DNA of 64,000 nt from REEB506 sp040381035 (GTDB taxonomy: Bacteria > Pseudomonadota > Alphaproteobacteria > Caulobacterales > Aquidulcibacteraceae): the NCBI GenBank assembly GCA_040381035.1, contig JBEIHY010000010.1, positions 1-64,000 on the forward strand, in the 5' to 3' direction. Shown in pieces: positions 54,008-62,966 of the stretch (position 1 is the first letter of the stretch; each line of letters opens with the position of its first letter). Position numbers and translations under genes: made by a program. The notes under the pieces were generated by a model. The model did not search any database and was not told where the DNA came from. It saw only the letters and a program-made list of their open reading frames with translations.

Positions 54008-55462
54008 ATGAAGCCCTTGTTCCGACGCTTTGTCAGTTTCCTATGCCTCGCCGCGGCCGCCCTTGCCGCGCCGATCTCTGCCCCGCGCGCGACCGCGCAA
54101 GCCGTGGCTCAGCCGGTCCCGTCCGGGTTTGAAATTCTGTCCGAGCGCTTGATGCCGGCGGTGGTCAATATCGCCACCAGTCAGCGGGTCGGGCCGGGCG
54201 CCCGCGCGCCGGACGGTTCGCCGCTGGAGCGCTTCAACGACCTATTGGGCCCTGGCGGCGGAGAGGTGTCCTCGCTCGGCTCCGGCTTCATCATCAGCCC
54301 CGACGGCATCATCGTCACCAACAACCATGTCATCGAAGAAGCCGATGAAGTGACGGTGGTTTTTCAGGATGGCGAGCAGATCAAGGCGAGCATTGTTGGC
54401 CGTGATCCAGCGACCGATATCGCCGTGCTGCGGGTCAAAGCCAACCGCGCCTTGCCGGCCGTGCCATGGGGGGTGTCGAACGATGTTCGCGTCGGCCAAT
54501 GGGTGATCGCCATCGGCAACCCGTTCGGGCTTGGCGGTTCGGTTTCGGCCGGGATCATCTCGGCTCGCAACCGCAACATCGACGCCGGCCGCTATGACGA
54601 CTTCCTGCAGACCGACGCCGCCATCAATCGCGGCAATTCCGGCGGGCCCTTGTTTAACATGGCTGGCCAGGTGATCGGAGTGAACACGGCGATCGTGTCG
54701 CCCACGGGCGGCTCGGTCGGCGTTGGGTTCGCCACGCCGTCTGATCTCGCCCGCAGCGTCACCGAACAGATTTTGAAGTTCGGTGAAACACGCCGCGGCT
54801 GGCTCGGCGTGCGGGTCGCGGCCGTCAGCCCGGAGCTTGCGGCGCGCAATGGCCTGGCCCGCACGCAGGGCGCGCTGGTCGCCGGCCTGACCGACGCCAG
54901 CCCCGCCGCCCGCGCCGGCTTGAAGGTGGGCGACGTGATCTTGACTTTTGACGGCAAGATGATTGCGGAAAGCCGCAACCTGACGCGCTTGGTCGCCGAC
55001 GCCCAGATCGATCGGACCGTGACGTTGGAATTCCTCCGCAACGGCAAGCGGATGTCGACGGCGGTGAAGATCGGCCGGCTGCAGGAAACCCGCCCGGTGC
55101 TCGCCGCCAATGAACCGGGTGGCGGCCCAACCTTGATGGACCGCGAGCCCGGCCCTTACGGCGCCCAGGGTCGCGTGCTCGGCATGATGCTGGGCGAGCT
55201 GACGGTGGATTTGCGCCGCCGCCACAAGGTGCCTGAGACGGTCAAGGGCCTGATGGTGCTCAGCGTCGATCCCGGATGGGACGCCGCCAACAAGGTCAAG
55301 ATCGGCGATGTGATTGTCGAGATCGCGTTCGAGCCGGTCGATACCATCGGCCAGGCCCGGGCGCTGGCGGCGCGGGCGGAGAAAGCGGGCGGGCGGCCCA
55401 TCTTGCTCTATATCAATCGCACCGGCGAGATGACGTTCCGCAGTGTGCGGCCGCGCCGCTGA
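54008..55462 (+). CDS. Periplasmic serine protease, HtrA/Do family
   Basis: This 484-residue protease has a signal peptide (residues 1-30) and the catalytic triad His107 (TNNHVIEE), Asp137 (ATDIAVLR) and Ser211 (NRGNSGGPLF). Two PDZ-like domains follow (RRGWLGVRVAAVSPELA at the first; GRVLGMMLGELTVDL at the second). It degrades or chaperones misfolded envelope proteins. DegP/DegQ-type naming is uncertain. It is followed after 14 bases by a TonB-like gene. Confidence 0.93.
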   Translation: MKPLFRRFVSFLCLAAAALAAPISAPRATAQAVAQPVPSGFEILSERLMPAVVNIATSQRVGPGARAPDGSPLERFNDLLGPGGGEVSSLGSGFIISPDGIIVTNNHVIEEADEVTVVFQDGEQIKASIVGRDPATDIAVLRVKANRALPAVPWGVSNDVRVGQWVIAIGNPFGLGGSVSAGIISARNRNIDAGRYDDFLQTDAAINRGNSGGPLFNMAGQVIGVNTAIVSPTGGSVGVGFATPSDLARSVTEQILKFGETRRGWLGVRVAAVSPELAARNGLARTQGALVAGLTDASPAARAGLKVGDVILTFDGKMIAESRNLTRLVADAQIDRTVTLEFLRNGKRMSTAVKIGRLQETRPVLAANEPGGGPTLMDREPGPYGAQGRVLGMMLGELTVDLRRRHKVPETVKGLMVLSVDPGWDAANKVKIGDVIVEIAFEPVDTIGQARALAARAEKAGGRPILLYINRTGEMTFRSVRPRR

Positions 55463-55476
55463 CCGGCGGCTGAGAA

Positions 55477-56145
55477 ATGGGGGCGAAGGTGGAAGTCATC
55501 GCCCAGCGGCTGACGGCGCTTTCGATGCGCGGCTTGTTTTATGCCGGTTTGTTCCTGGCGGTGATTGTCGGCCAAGCCTCGCTCACCACCTTGCTGCGCC
55601 ATCAGGGCTTTGACGGCGGCGCCGCTTTGGCGATCGCTGGCGCTGTCGTGTTTGGCGCAGTGATCGCCGCCCTGCTGGCCTATAACGCCGCCGCTGGAAT
55701 ATATTGGCTGCGCAAAGACGCCGAACGCGCCGCGCTCGGATTGCCGGCCGGGCCGGTCTGCGCGATCTGGCAATGGCGCCCGCCTGCGGAGCTGCCTTGG
55801 GCTTCGGTCAAGCCGTTCCATGCCCGCTTTCCCAAGATCGCCAAAACCTTCGGCATCGAAGGCTATGCCGTCATCGAGTTTGAAATCGGCGCCGACGGCA
55901 AGGCGCGCAATCTCAATCTTGTCGACTGCTGGCCAGCCCCCCTCTTCTATCACGCTGCCGCCGAAGCCCTGCGCGAAGCGGCGTTCCGGCCGCGCCAAGG
56001 CATGACGCCGCGGTTCGGCGAAAGCTACCAGCTCGGTTTCGTGTTTCGCATCCTTGGCGCGGCCAAAGTCCGCGATCCTGGCCGGCGGGCCCGGCGCGCA
56101 CGTCCGCGGCTTGCGCGCCTTCGGCGCGGATTTACCGATTCTTAA
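55477..56145 (+). CDS. TonB C-terminal-like membrane protein
   Basis: This 222-residue protein has two membrane segments (residues about 15-35 and 48-68), then a TonB C-terminal-like domain (EGYAVIEFEIGADGKARNLNLV, FYHAAAEALREAAFRPRQG). It lacks the Pro-rich linker of classical TonB and ends in a basic tail. It may transmit envelope force or act in a TonB-related complex, but no partner ExbB/ExbD genes are nearby. Confidence 0.75.
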   Translation: MGAKVEVIAQRLTALSMRGLFYAGLFLAVIVGQASLTTLLRHQGFDGGAALAIAGAVVFGAVIAALLAYNAAAGIYWLRKDAERAALGLPAGPVCAIWQWRPPAELPWASVKPFHARFPKIAKTFGIEGYAVIEFEIGADGKARNLNLVDCWPAPLFYHAAAEALREAAFRPRQGMTPRFGESYQLGFVFRILGAAKVRDPGRRARRARPRLARLRRGFTDS

Positions 56146-56284
56146 CCGCCGCAGCCGACAGTGAGTAAATGATTAACAAAACCTTGCCGGCGGTTCCCAA
56201 GCCGGACGGGCTTTGGGACACTGGCTGAACGATTCGAGGCAGGGCGGTCCGGGGCTGGTCCGCGTTTCGAAAAAGGGGCGCTCT

Positions 56285-58696
56285 GTGGACGTCAATATCG
56301 CGCAATACTTGATCGGCGGCGGTCTGATCGCTGTCGTCATCGCGGCGATCGTGTGGGCGCTGCGCGTGTCGGACGGCGCCCGCGGCGCTGAGGGCGGCTG
56401 GAAGCTCAAAGCCCATGCCGCCGAAGACAAGGTTCAGCGCTGGGAAAGCGTAATCGGCGCGTTTCCGGGGGTCGCGCTGGTGTGGGAAGCCGAAACCCCC
56501 GATCAGATCGAAGACAAATGGGGCGCGCCGCGGATTTATGGTTCGCCTTTTGCGCTGGGCAGCCTGTTGCGCTTTTCCGACGCCGCCGTAGCCGACACCG
56601 CCGCCGTGCGCATCCTGCAGGGATTGGCCGCGTTCAAGGGAGCCGACGCGACGGGGGCTGACGCGTATCTGGCGCCGGCGCTTACCAAACTGCGCCGCGA
56701 GGGCGCGGCCTTCTCGCTCACCATCCCGACCGTGCAGGGCATGTATGTCGAGGCCGACGGCCGCACTGCCGGCGCCCGCGCCGTGCTGTGGCTGCTCGAT
56801 CCCAGCGTCAAAGGCGTTGAAGAAGCCGGCGGCAAGGGCCGCCTGGACGAAGCCCGCAGCCTGATCGCCCGCGATCCGAGCGCGTTCCTCGACATGCTGA
56901 GCCGGGCGCCGTTTCTGGCCTTCCGGCTGAATGCCGGCTTGAAACTCGATTGGGCCAATGCCGCCTATCTCGAAACGCTCGACGCCAAATCACTCGAAGC
57001 CGCGATCACCCGCAACCTAATGTTGGATGCGGGCCTGGCAGAGCAGGGCCGGCGCGCGCTCGCCGCCGGTGAAGACATCACCGAGCTGCGCCGTCTGCCC
57101 GTCCGCGGGGCGCTGCGTACCTTCAAGATCACCGTCTTCCCGCTCGCTGGCGGCGTTGGCGGCGTGGTGTTTGACGTCACCGAGCAGGAGGCCGTGGCCG
57201 AGCGTCTGGCCCAGTTGGAGCAAGCCCATGACGAAACGCTCGATACGCTGAGCGAGGGCGTCGCGATCTTCAACGCCGATCGCAAAATGACATTCTTCAA
57301 TCGCGCCTTTGTGCAGATCAGCGGTCTTGATCCGGCATTCCTGGCGGGCCATCCGTCCCACGCCGCCTGGCTCGACGCCTTGAAGGAAAAGCGCCGCTTA
57401 CCCGCGCACGCGAATTATCCCGATTGGCGCGCCAGCGAATTGGCCGTCTATCAGGACACCAGCGAAATTCCGGTCGCCACCTGGCCGTTGCCGGATGGGC
57501 GCACGCTGCGCCTCACGCGCAAGCGCCGCCCCGATGGCGGGCTGCTGGTTGTCTTCACCGACATGACCGAGCAATCGGCCCTGAAGAGTGAGCGCGCGAC
57601 CTTGATGAAGGTGCAGCGCACGGCGATGGATCGCCTCTATGAAGGCGTTGCCGTGTTTGGCCTCGATGGCCGCCTGCGGCTTGTCAATGCCGCTTTCCTG
57701 GCGATGTGGAATCTCAGCCCCGAAGACCTCGAAGGCGATTTGAGTTTCGATGATGTCGCCGAGCGCTGCCGGCCGCTGTTCCACAAAGATTCGGTGTGGG
57801 CCGACATGAAAGCCCGCATCACCGATCCGTCGCCAGAAATCCGCCGCGAGGCCGAAGGCAAGCTTGAGCGCAGCAATCGCACTTTGATCAAATATCTCAG
57901 CCGGCCGCTGCCGGATGGGGCCACGCTGCTCGCGTTTCTCGACATCACCGCCCAAGAGCGGATCGAGCACGCTCTGCGCGAACGCAACGAAGCCCTGGAG
58001 GCGGCCGACGCACTCAAGACCGAGTTCGTCGAGAACGTGTCCTATCAATTGCGCAATCCGCTGCAGACGATCACCGGCTATGCCGAAGTGCTCAATCGGT
58101 TCATGGCAGGGCCGCTGAATGATCGTCAACGCGAGCAGATCCAGATGATCCTGCAAGCCTCCGAAAGCTTGTCCAAACTCGTTGATGACGTGATGGACGT
58201 GGCGCTTGTTGAAGCCGGGCGCCTGGAGCTGGACGTCAAGGATGTGGTCGTTGCCGATCTCATCGCGGATGCCGTGAATATGGCTTCGACGAAAGCCACC
58301 GACAGCCAGGTGCAGCTCAGCGTGGAGATCGATCCCGGCATTGGCGTCATCCGCGCCGACGGTACGCGTCTGACGCAAGCGCTGGTCAATCTGTTGTCCA
58401 ACGCCCTGCGATTTACTGAGCCGGGCGGCAAGATCACGGTTGGCGCCCGCGACCAGGGCGACGCGATTGCATTGTTCGTGGCCGATACGGGCGCCGGCAT
58501 TGATCCCGCCAAGCAGGCCGAAGTGTTCAACCACTTCACCTCCGGCGACCGCCGTGGGGCCGGGCTGGGCCTTGCTTTGGTGCGCAGCTTTGTTGAGCTT
58601 CATCAGGGCTGGGTGGCGCTGGAAAGCGTGCCGGGCAAGGGCTCCACCGTCACCTGCCACATCCCGCTGACCCAACGCGCCAAGGCCGCGGCCTGA
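56285..58696 (+). CDS. divL: DivL-type cell-cycle kinase (tyrosine in place of histidine)
   Basis: This 803-residue protein has one N-terminal membrane segment (YLIGGGLIAVVIAAIVWAL) and at least three PAS-like regions (about residues 60-180, 300-400 and 430-530). A HisKA domain reads FVENVSYQLRNPLQTI, with Tyr587 where kinases have His, followed by a HATPase (NLLSNALRF, ADTGAGIDP, GAGLGLALVRSFV). Tyrosine at this site is the mark of DivL, which with DivK controls CckA and so CtrA. The GTG at 56285 is preferred; the TTG at 56213 is also in frame. Confidence 0.9.
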   Translation: MDVNIAQYLIGGGLIAVVIAAIVWALRVSDGARGAEGGWKLKAHAAEDKVQRWESVIGAFPGVALVWEAETPDQIEDKWGAPRIYGSPFALGSLLRFSDAAVADTAAVRILQGLAAFKGADATGADAYLAPALTKLRREGAAFSLTIPTVQGMYVEADGRTAGARAVLWLLDPSVKGVEEAGGKGRLDEARSLIARDPSAFLDMLSRAPFLAFRLNAGLKLDWANAAYLETLDAKSLEAAITRNLMLDAGLAEQGRRALAAGEDITELRRLPVRGALRTFKITVFPLAGGVGGVVFDVTEQEAVAERLAQLEQAHDETLDTLSEGVAIFNADRKMTFFNRAFVQISGLDPAFLAGHPSHAAWLDALKEKRRLPAHANYPDWRASELAVYQDTSEIPVATWPLPDGRTLRLTRKRRPDGGLLVVFTDMTEQSALKSERATLMKVQRTAMDRLYEGVAVFGLDGRLRLVNAAFLAMWNLSPEDLEGDLSFDDVAERCRPLFHKDSVWADMKARITDPSPEIRREAEGKLERSNRTLIKYLSRPLPDGATLLAFLDITAQERIEHALRERNEALEAADALKTEFVENVSYQLRNPLQTITGYAEVLNRFMAGPLNDRQREQIQMILQASESLSKLVDDVMDVALVEAGRLELDVKDVVVADLIADAVNMASTKATDSQVQLSVEIDPGIGVIRADGTRLTQALVNLLSNALRFTEPGGKITVGARDQGDAIALFVADTGAGIDPAKQAEVFNHFTSGDRRGAGLGLALVRSFVELHQGWVALESVPGKGSTVTCHIPLTQRAKAAA

Positions 58697-58749
58697 GCCG
58701 GCGGCGTCAGCTTGCCGCGATTGTGATGCAGCAGCTGGTCTCATTGGGG

Positions 58750-58782
58750 ACGGGGCCGGCCGGTGCGGCGATTGGGCCCCGT
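58750..58782 (+). terminator. Hairpin after divL
   Basis: Eight-base arms ACGGGGCC (58750-58757) and GGCCCCGT (58775-58782) lie 54 bases beyond the divL stop. The loop is long and no T-tract follows, so termination is tentative. The rest of the 224-base gap to the transposase may hold the right end of the IS110 element. Confidence 0.35.
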
Positions 58783-58920
58783 TGTGATCCTGAAGCCGCC
58801 GCAGGCGCCATTCTGGATCCGTTAACCTTGCCGCGCTTTGGCTGCGCTGTTTTCGCAGGTTCACGGATGCTGAATGGGGCGGCGACGCTTCAGCATGACG
58901 GCTGACAGGTTAAGGCGTCA

Positions 58921-59892
58921 TCAAGTCAGTGACCGCTCCTCGTCGCTTTTCGCGCGCAGGGCTTTGAGGATGGCGTTGGCTCGGACGACGCGCTTTCGGG
59001 CGACCGCTGTGAGGTCGAGGCGTTTGGGTTTTCCGGCGCTGACCGGGCGTTCGTAAAAGGCTTTGAGTGTGGGGCAGTCTTGGACGGCGCGCAGCGCCGC
59101 CATGAAGAGCGGTTCTTTGATGCCGGATCGGCCCCCGCCGATGGTGCGCCGTGCGCTGGTCTGACCGCTGTCGCGCGGATGCGGCGCAAGGCCCGCGAGA
59201 CTGGCGACTTGGCGCTTCGACAGGGCGCCGAGCTCGGGCAGAAACGCGATCAAAGTGCGGGCGCTGACCGGACCGATCCCGGGCGTTGAGCGCAAGGCGG
59301 CTTCGTCGCGCTGGATCTCCGCATTGGCCTTGATGATGGCGGCGAGGTCGGCGTCGAGTTGTTTGATCTGGGCGGTGAGGAAATCGATCTGAGCGTCGAG
59401 GTGGCGCGCGATCCGCTCAGCCCCTGGAGCGGCGCGGCGATACTTGGCTTGCGTGCGCATCGCCAAGATGCCCTGGCGCAGCCGCATGAGCGCCGCCAAA
59501 TCGTCTTTCGCCCTGTCGGGCATGGCCAAAGGCGTGAGCGTCGCGAACCGCTCGGCGCCGTAGCGGGCGATCCAGGCGGCGTCGATGGCGTCGGTTGTTG
59601 CCCGCCCGCCATGGGAGTCGATAAAGGATTTGATCCGTTTGGCATGAGCGCGGTGGATCGGCAAGCCGATCTCCAGGCACACGCTCAACAGAGCATTTTC
59701 ATAGCCGCCGGTGGTCTCGCACACCGCCAACTCGTAGCCGCTGAACGTCGCCAGCGCTGCGCGCAATGCCGCTTGCGAATTGCAGATTTTGAACGTGCGT
59801 CGCGTGGTGAGATCGTGGACGACGATCTCGGCTTTGGCCACATCGAAACCGAGCACGCGCGGGGTCTCGACGCATGGAGAGGATTGGGTCAT
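58921..59892 (-). CDS. IS110-family transposase
   Basis: This 323-residue protein has the DEDD-type N-terminal domain (VLGFDVAKAEIVVHDL, AVCETTGGYENALL, ATTDAIDAAWIARYG) and the C-terminal Transposase_20 domain with the reactive Ser region (RSTPGIGPVSARTLIAFLPELG, SLAGLAPHPRDSGQTSARR). Both domains are complete, so the element may be active. The start at 59892 has GGAAGATC upstream. IS110 elements lack inverted repeats, so the ends cannot be fixed by eye. Confidence 0.92.
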   Translation of the reverse strand: MTQSSPCVETPRVLGFDVAKAEIVVHDLTTRRTFKICNSQAALRAALATFSGYELAVCETTGGYENALLSVCLEIGLPIHRAHAKRIKSFIDSHGGRATTDAIDAAWIARYGAERFATLTPLAMPDRAKDDLAALMRLRQGILAMRTQAKYRRAAPGAERIARHLDAQIDFLTAQIKQLDADLAAIIKANAEIQRDEAALRSTPGIGPVSARTLIAFLPELGALSKRQVASLAGLAPHPRDSGQTSARRTIGGGRSGIKEPLFMAALRAVQDCPTLKAFYERPVSAGKPKRLDLTAVARKRVVRANAILKALRAKSDEERSLT

Positions 59893-60245
59893 GATCTTCC
59901 TGCTTCAGATTGTCTGCGAGCGCGCCTTGCGGCGGCTCATACAAGTCAACAAGCCATCGAAACCGGGCGCGGCGGCGGACCCTGATGACGACGAGCATTA
60001 CGCTCGATCCCGGGACGGCTGCGCCGCCGCAGGCGGGTTTGGGGTGGCTGCCCCCAATCCGCCAACCGGCCCGACCTTCTTCTAGCGTGTCGCGCACAGA
60101 CAATCCCGGGGCGGCGCGTTGCGCCGAGCCCAGGCCCCAAGCTTTTTCTCAGACCCGTCCCAAGCCTGGATTTTGTGCTTCGCGCGGTGCGCGAGCACAG
60201 GATGACGGCACAGGATTTCTTGGCGGGCTTCGGCTTGGCTGACAC
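59893..60245 (-). ncRNA. Candidate IS110 bridge RNA region
   Basis: About 350 bases upstream of the transposase start hold no gene. IS110 elements of the IS621 type encode a bridge (seeker) RNA in this position. Read on the minus strand the region has strong stems, for example the arms at 60039-60044 and 60052-60057 around a seven-base loop, and GC-rich hairpins at 60015-60037. The exact ends and the target and donor loops are not resolved. Confidence 0.35.
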
Positions 60246-60250
60246 AAAAA

Positions 60251-60275
60251 GCCCCGCGCCGATTGGGCGCGGGGC
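60251..60275 (-). terminator. Intrinsic terminator after nrdA
   Basis: Perfect 10-bp arms (60251-60260 with 60266-60275, five-base loop) are followed on the minus strand by TTTTTG. It lies 32 bases beyond the nrdA stop and marks the border between nrdA and the IS110 region. Confidence 0.85.
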
Positions 60276-60306
60276 GTATGGCTTTCGCTCGTCCGAACCC
60301 GGACGA

Positions 60307-62208
60307 CTATTGGCAAGCGAGGCACTCGTCATAGTCGAGTTTGTCTTTGTCGCCGGTGTCTTCAACGACCGACTTCAACTCCTCGCCATTGGCGAAATTG
60401 GCCCGCTGCACGGACTTGGAGCGGCAGTAATAAAGGCTTTTCACGCCCTTTTCCCAGGCTTGCCAATGTAGCATGTGCAGATCCCATTTATCGACATCGC
60501 CGGGCAGGAAGATGTTGAGCGATTGGCTCTGGCAGATATAGGGCGTGCGGTCTGCGGCGAGTTCGATGATCCAGCGCTGATCGATTTCGAAAGCGGTTTT
60601 GAACACCAGCTTTTCGTCATCGCTCAGGCAGTCTAGATGCTGGACCGACCCTTCGTTGGCAAGGATCGAATCCCACATCGCTTCGGTGTTCTGGCCGCGA
60701 TTTTTCAGGATCTGTTCTAGATATGGGTTCTTCACCGCAAACGAGCCCGACAGCGTCTTGTGCGTATACACATTGGCCGGGATCGGCTCGATGCCGGCGG
60801 AGGTGCCGCCGCAGATGATCGAGATCGAAGCGGTCGGCGCGATCGCCAACTTGTGCGAGAAGCGCGCCATCACGCCGGCTTCCTGGGCATCCGGGCAGGG
60901 GCCGCGCTCCTGCGCCAGCTTCACGGATGCCGCGTCAGCGCCGCGGCGGATATGCTTGAACATCCGCATGTTCCAGCTTTTCGCCATCGCCGATTCCATC
61001 GGCACGCCGAGGCTTTGCAGGAACGAGTGGAAGCCCATCAGGCCCAGGCCCACGGAGCGTTCGCGATAGGCAGCGTACTTGGCGCGCTCCATCTCGCTCG
61101 GCGCGCGCTGGATGAAATCCTCGAGCACGTTATCGAGGAAGCGAAAAATGTCTTCTAGGAAGCCTTCTTCCTTTTCCCACTCGAGGAACTTTTCTGCGCT
61201 CAGCGACGACAGGCAGCAAACCGCCGTGCGATCGCGGCCGAGATGGTCAAGCCCGGTGTGCAACATGATCTCGGCGCAGAGATTCGATTGCCGCACCTTC
61301 AGCCCCAGCTTGCGCTGGTGAGCCGGCATTTGGTTGTTCACTGTGTCGGCATAGATGATGTAGGGCTCGCCAGTTTGCAGGCGCAGCTCCAGAATTTTCT
61401 GCCAGATTTTGCGCGCGTTCACCGTCTTCATCACTTCGCCGTTCTTCGGGCTCTTCAGGCCGAACGGGCGATCGTCCCGGACGCATTCCATGAACTCGTC
61501 AGTGATGTTGATGCCGTGATGCAGGTTGAGGCTCTTGCGGTTGAAGTCGCCCGAGGGTTTGCGGATTTCGAGGAACTCCTCGATTTCCGGGTGATGCACA
61601 TCGAGGTAAACCGCCGCCGATCCGCGACGCAGCGAGCCTTGGCTGATGGCGAGCGTGAGCGAATCCATCACTCGGATGAACGGGATGATGCCGCTGGTTT
61701 GTCCGTTCTGGCCAACCTTCTCCCCGATCGAGCGCACGCTGCCCCAATAGGTGCCAATGCCGCCGCCATTGGAGGCCAGCCACACATTCTCGTTCCAGGT
61801 TTCAACGATGTCGTCGAGGCTATCGCCGACGCTGTTCAGGAAGCAACTGATCGGCAGGCCGCGATCGGCGCCGCCATTGGACAGGACGGGCGTGGCCGGC
61901 ATGAACCAGAGCTTGGAGATGTAGTCATAGATGCGCTGGGCATGGGCGATGTCGTCGGCATAGGCCGTAGCGACGCGGGCAAACATATCCTGCGGGCCTT
62001 CGCCGGGCAGCAGATAGCGGTCCTCAAGCGTGGTCATGCCGAAATCGGTTAACAACGCATCGCGGCTCGGATCGGTCACGACCTTATCGACGACCGAGAA
62101 TCGGCTGGACACCGCTTTCGGTTTTCCGCGCCGCCCGCCGGGGCCCATTTTCGGTCCTGGAAGGGCCGAAGCCCCGCCATTTTCTGCCGTCGCTACCATG
62201 CGCGCCAT
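60307..62208 (-). CDS. nrdA: Ribonucleoside-diphosphate reductase alpha subunit (class I)
   Basis: This 633-residue subunit makes deoxyribonucleotides. It has PATPVLSNGG, LPISCFLNSVGDSL, SNGGGIGTYWG, NLCAEIMLHT (active-site Cys and Glu), AIAPTASISIICGGTSAG and SLYYCRSKSVQRA. A C-terminal CxxC (ECLACQ) passes electrons from thioredoxin. There is no N-terminal ATP-cone, which fits alphaproteobacterial NrdA of this length. The beta subunit gene is not adjacent. The start at 62208 or 62199 is possible. Confidence 0.92.
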   Translation of the reverse strand: MARMVATAENGGASALPGPKMGPGGRRGKPKAVSSRFSVVDKVVTDPSRDALLTDFGMTTLEDRYLLPGEGPQDMFARVATAYADDIAHAQRIYDYISKLWFMPATPVLSNGGADRGLPISCFLNSVGDSLDDIVETWNENVWLASNGGGIGTYWGSVRSIGEKVGQNGQTSGIIPFIRVMDSLTLAISQGSLRRGSAAVYLDVHHPEIEEFLEIRKPSGDFNRKSLNLHHGINITDEFMECVRDDRPFGLKSPKNGEVMKTVNARKIWQKILELRLQTGEPYIIYADTVNNQMPAHQRKLGLKVRQSNLCAEIMLHTGLDHLGRDRTAVCCLSSLSAEKFLEWEKEEGFLEDIFRFLDNVLEDFIQRAPSEMERAKYAAYRERSVGLGLMGFHSFLQSLGVPMESAMAKSWNMRMFKHIRRGADAASVKLAQERGPCPDAQEAGVMARFSHKLAIAPTASISIICGGTSAGIEPIPANVYTHKTLSGSFAVKNPYLEQILKNRGQNTEAMWDSILANEGSVQHLDCLSDDEKLVFKTAFEIDQRWIIELAADRTPYICQSQSLNIFLPGDVDKWDLHMLHWQAWEKGVKSLYYCRSKSVQRANFANGEELKSVVEDTGDKDKLDYDECLACQ

Positions 62209-62966
62209 CGTGCCGCTCCCCTAAACTTTGTTCGAGACCGCTGAGAAAGTGCCCATATGCGGTGCGCGAACCGGTGATCCAACGCTAGATATAGTGATTG
62301 TTGTTCTTGGATGCGGTCAACGCCTCATCGTGTCCTGGCGGCGTTTTTTATTGAACAAGCTGTTAATCGCGTCGTCCATCGGGCGGTTTGTTTAACGGTG
62401 TTTCACGCTGCATCAAGGCGGCCTTGGGGCATGGATTCATCCCTGCATTAACCATGGTTTTGAGGGGACCGGGGCGATTGGCCTGCGCCCACCATGCGGC
62501 CCGCGCCCAGCATCATGACCCGCGTGACCAGGCTCTGTTGGCAAGGGCTGAGCTGGAAGGTCGCGGTCACCCTTGCATGTGGGGATAGCCGCCAGAGACC
62601 CCAATCCCGTCGGTTGCGCTTCGCGATGTGCGGCAGGACGGTCTCCGCCAGGGCCATGGGAATCCTGGCGCAAACCGCCCAAGCGATGCGCGTTATACGG
62701 GAATTGGTTTGACCCCATCGCGCCTGCCAGACGTTTGATTCCCCCGTACGACGCCGTTTGGGTGTGTTTGCGTTTGTCTTCGTGCCGCGCTGGCGCAACT
62801 TAGGCGTGGGTTTGGCCGGACAGAAGTGCAGGCGCCGGGCTTGCTTGCTGTCCAGCCGTGGCCAGCCGCAATCGGCCGGCCGCACCGAACAGGGACGCTT
62901 CTCGCGTGCGAGGCGTCCGCCAGGACATTCTAATCGCCCACCGCGGGCATGGGAACAGGTGGATAT
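62209..62966. other. Long intergenic region between nrdA and the Wzz-like gene
   Basis: This 758-base stretch has no convincing gene on either strand. It includes the NrdR-box candidate at 62282-62297, a T6 run near 62345, and TTAACCAT at 62448-62455, a CtrA half-site inside an AACCATGGTT palindrome. The right half (about 62460-62966) is GC-rich, with weak reading frames only. Promoters for nrdA (leftward) and the exopolysaccharide gene (rightward) must lie here. Confidence 0.5.
62282..62297 (-). promoter_or_regulatory. NrdR box candidate upstream of nrdA
   Basis: The 16-base ACGCTAGATATAGTGA closely follows the NrdR box pattern (ACACTATATATAGTGT-like palindrome), 74 bases upstream of the nrdA start. 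NrdR is the usual repressor of ribonucleotide reductase genes. A second box at helical spacing was not found by eye. Confidence 0.45.

Noticed and set aside
62437..62718. 93-codon minus-strand frame between nrdA and the Wzz-like gene
   Set aside because: Gly/His/Pro-rich with no motif and no start signal; overlaps other weak frames in both directions.
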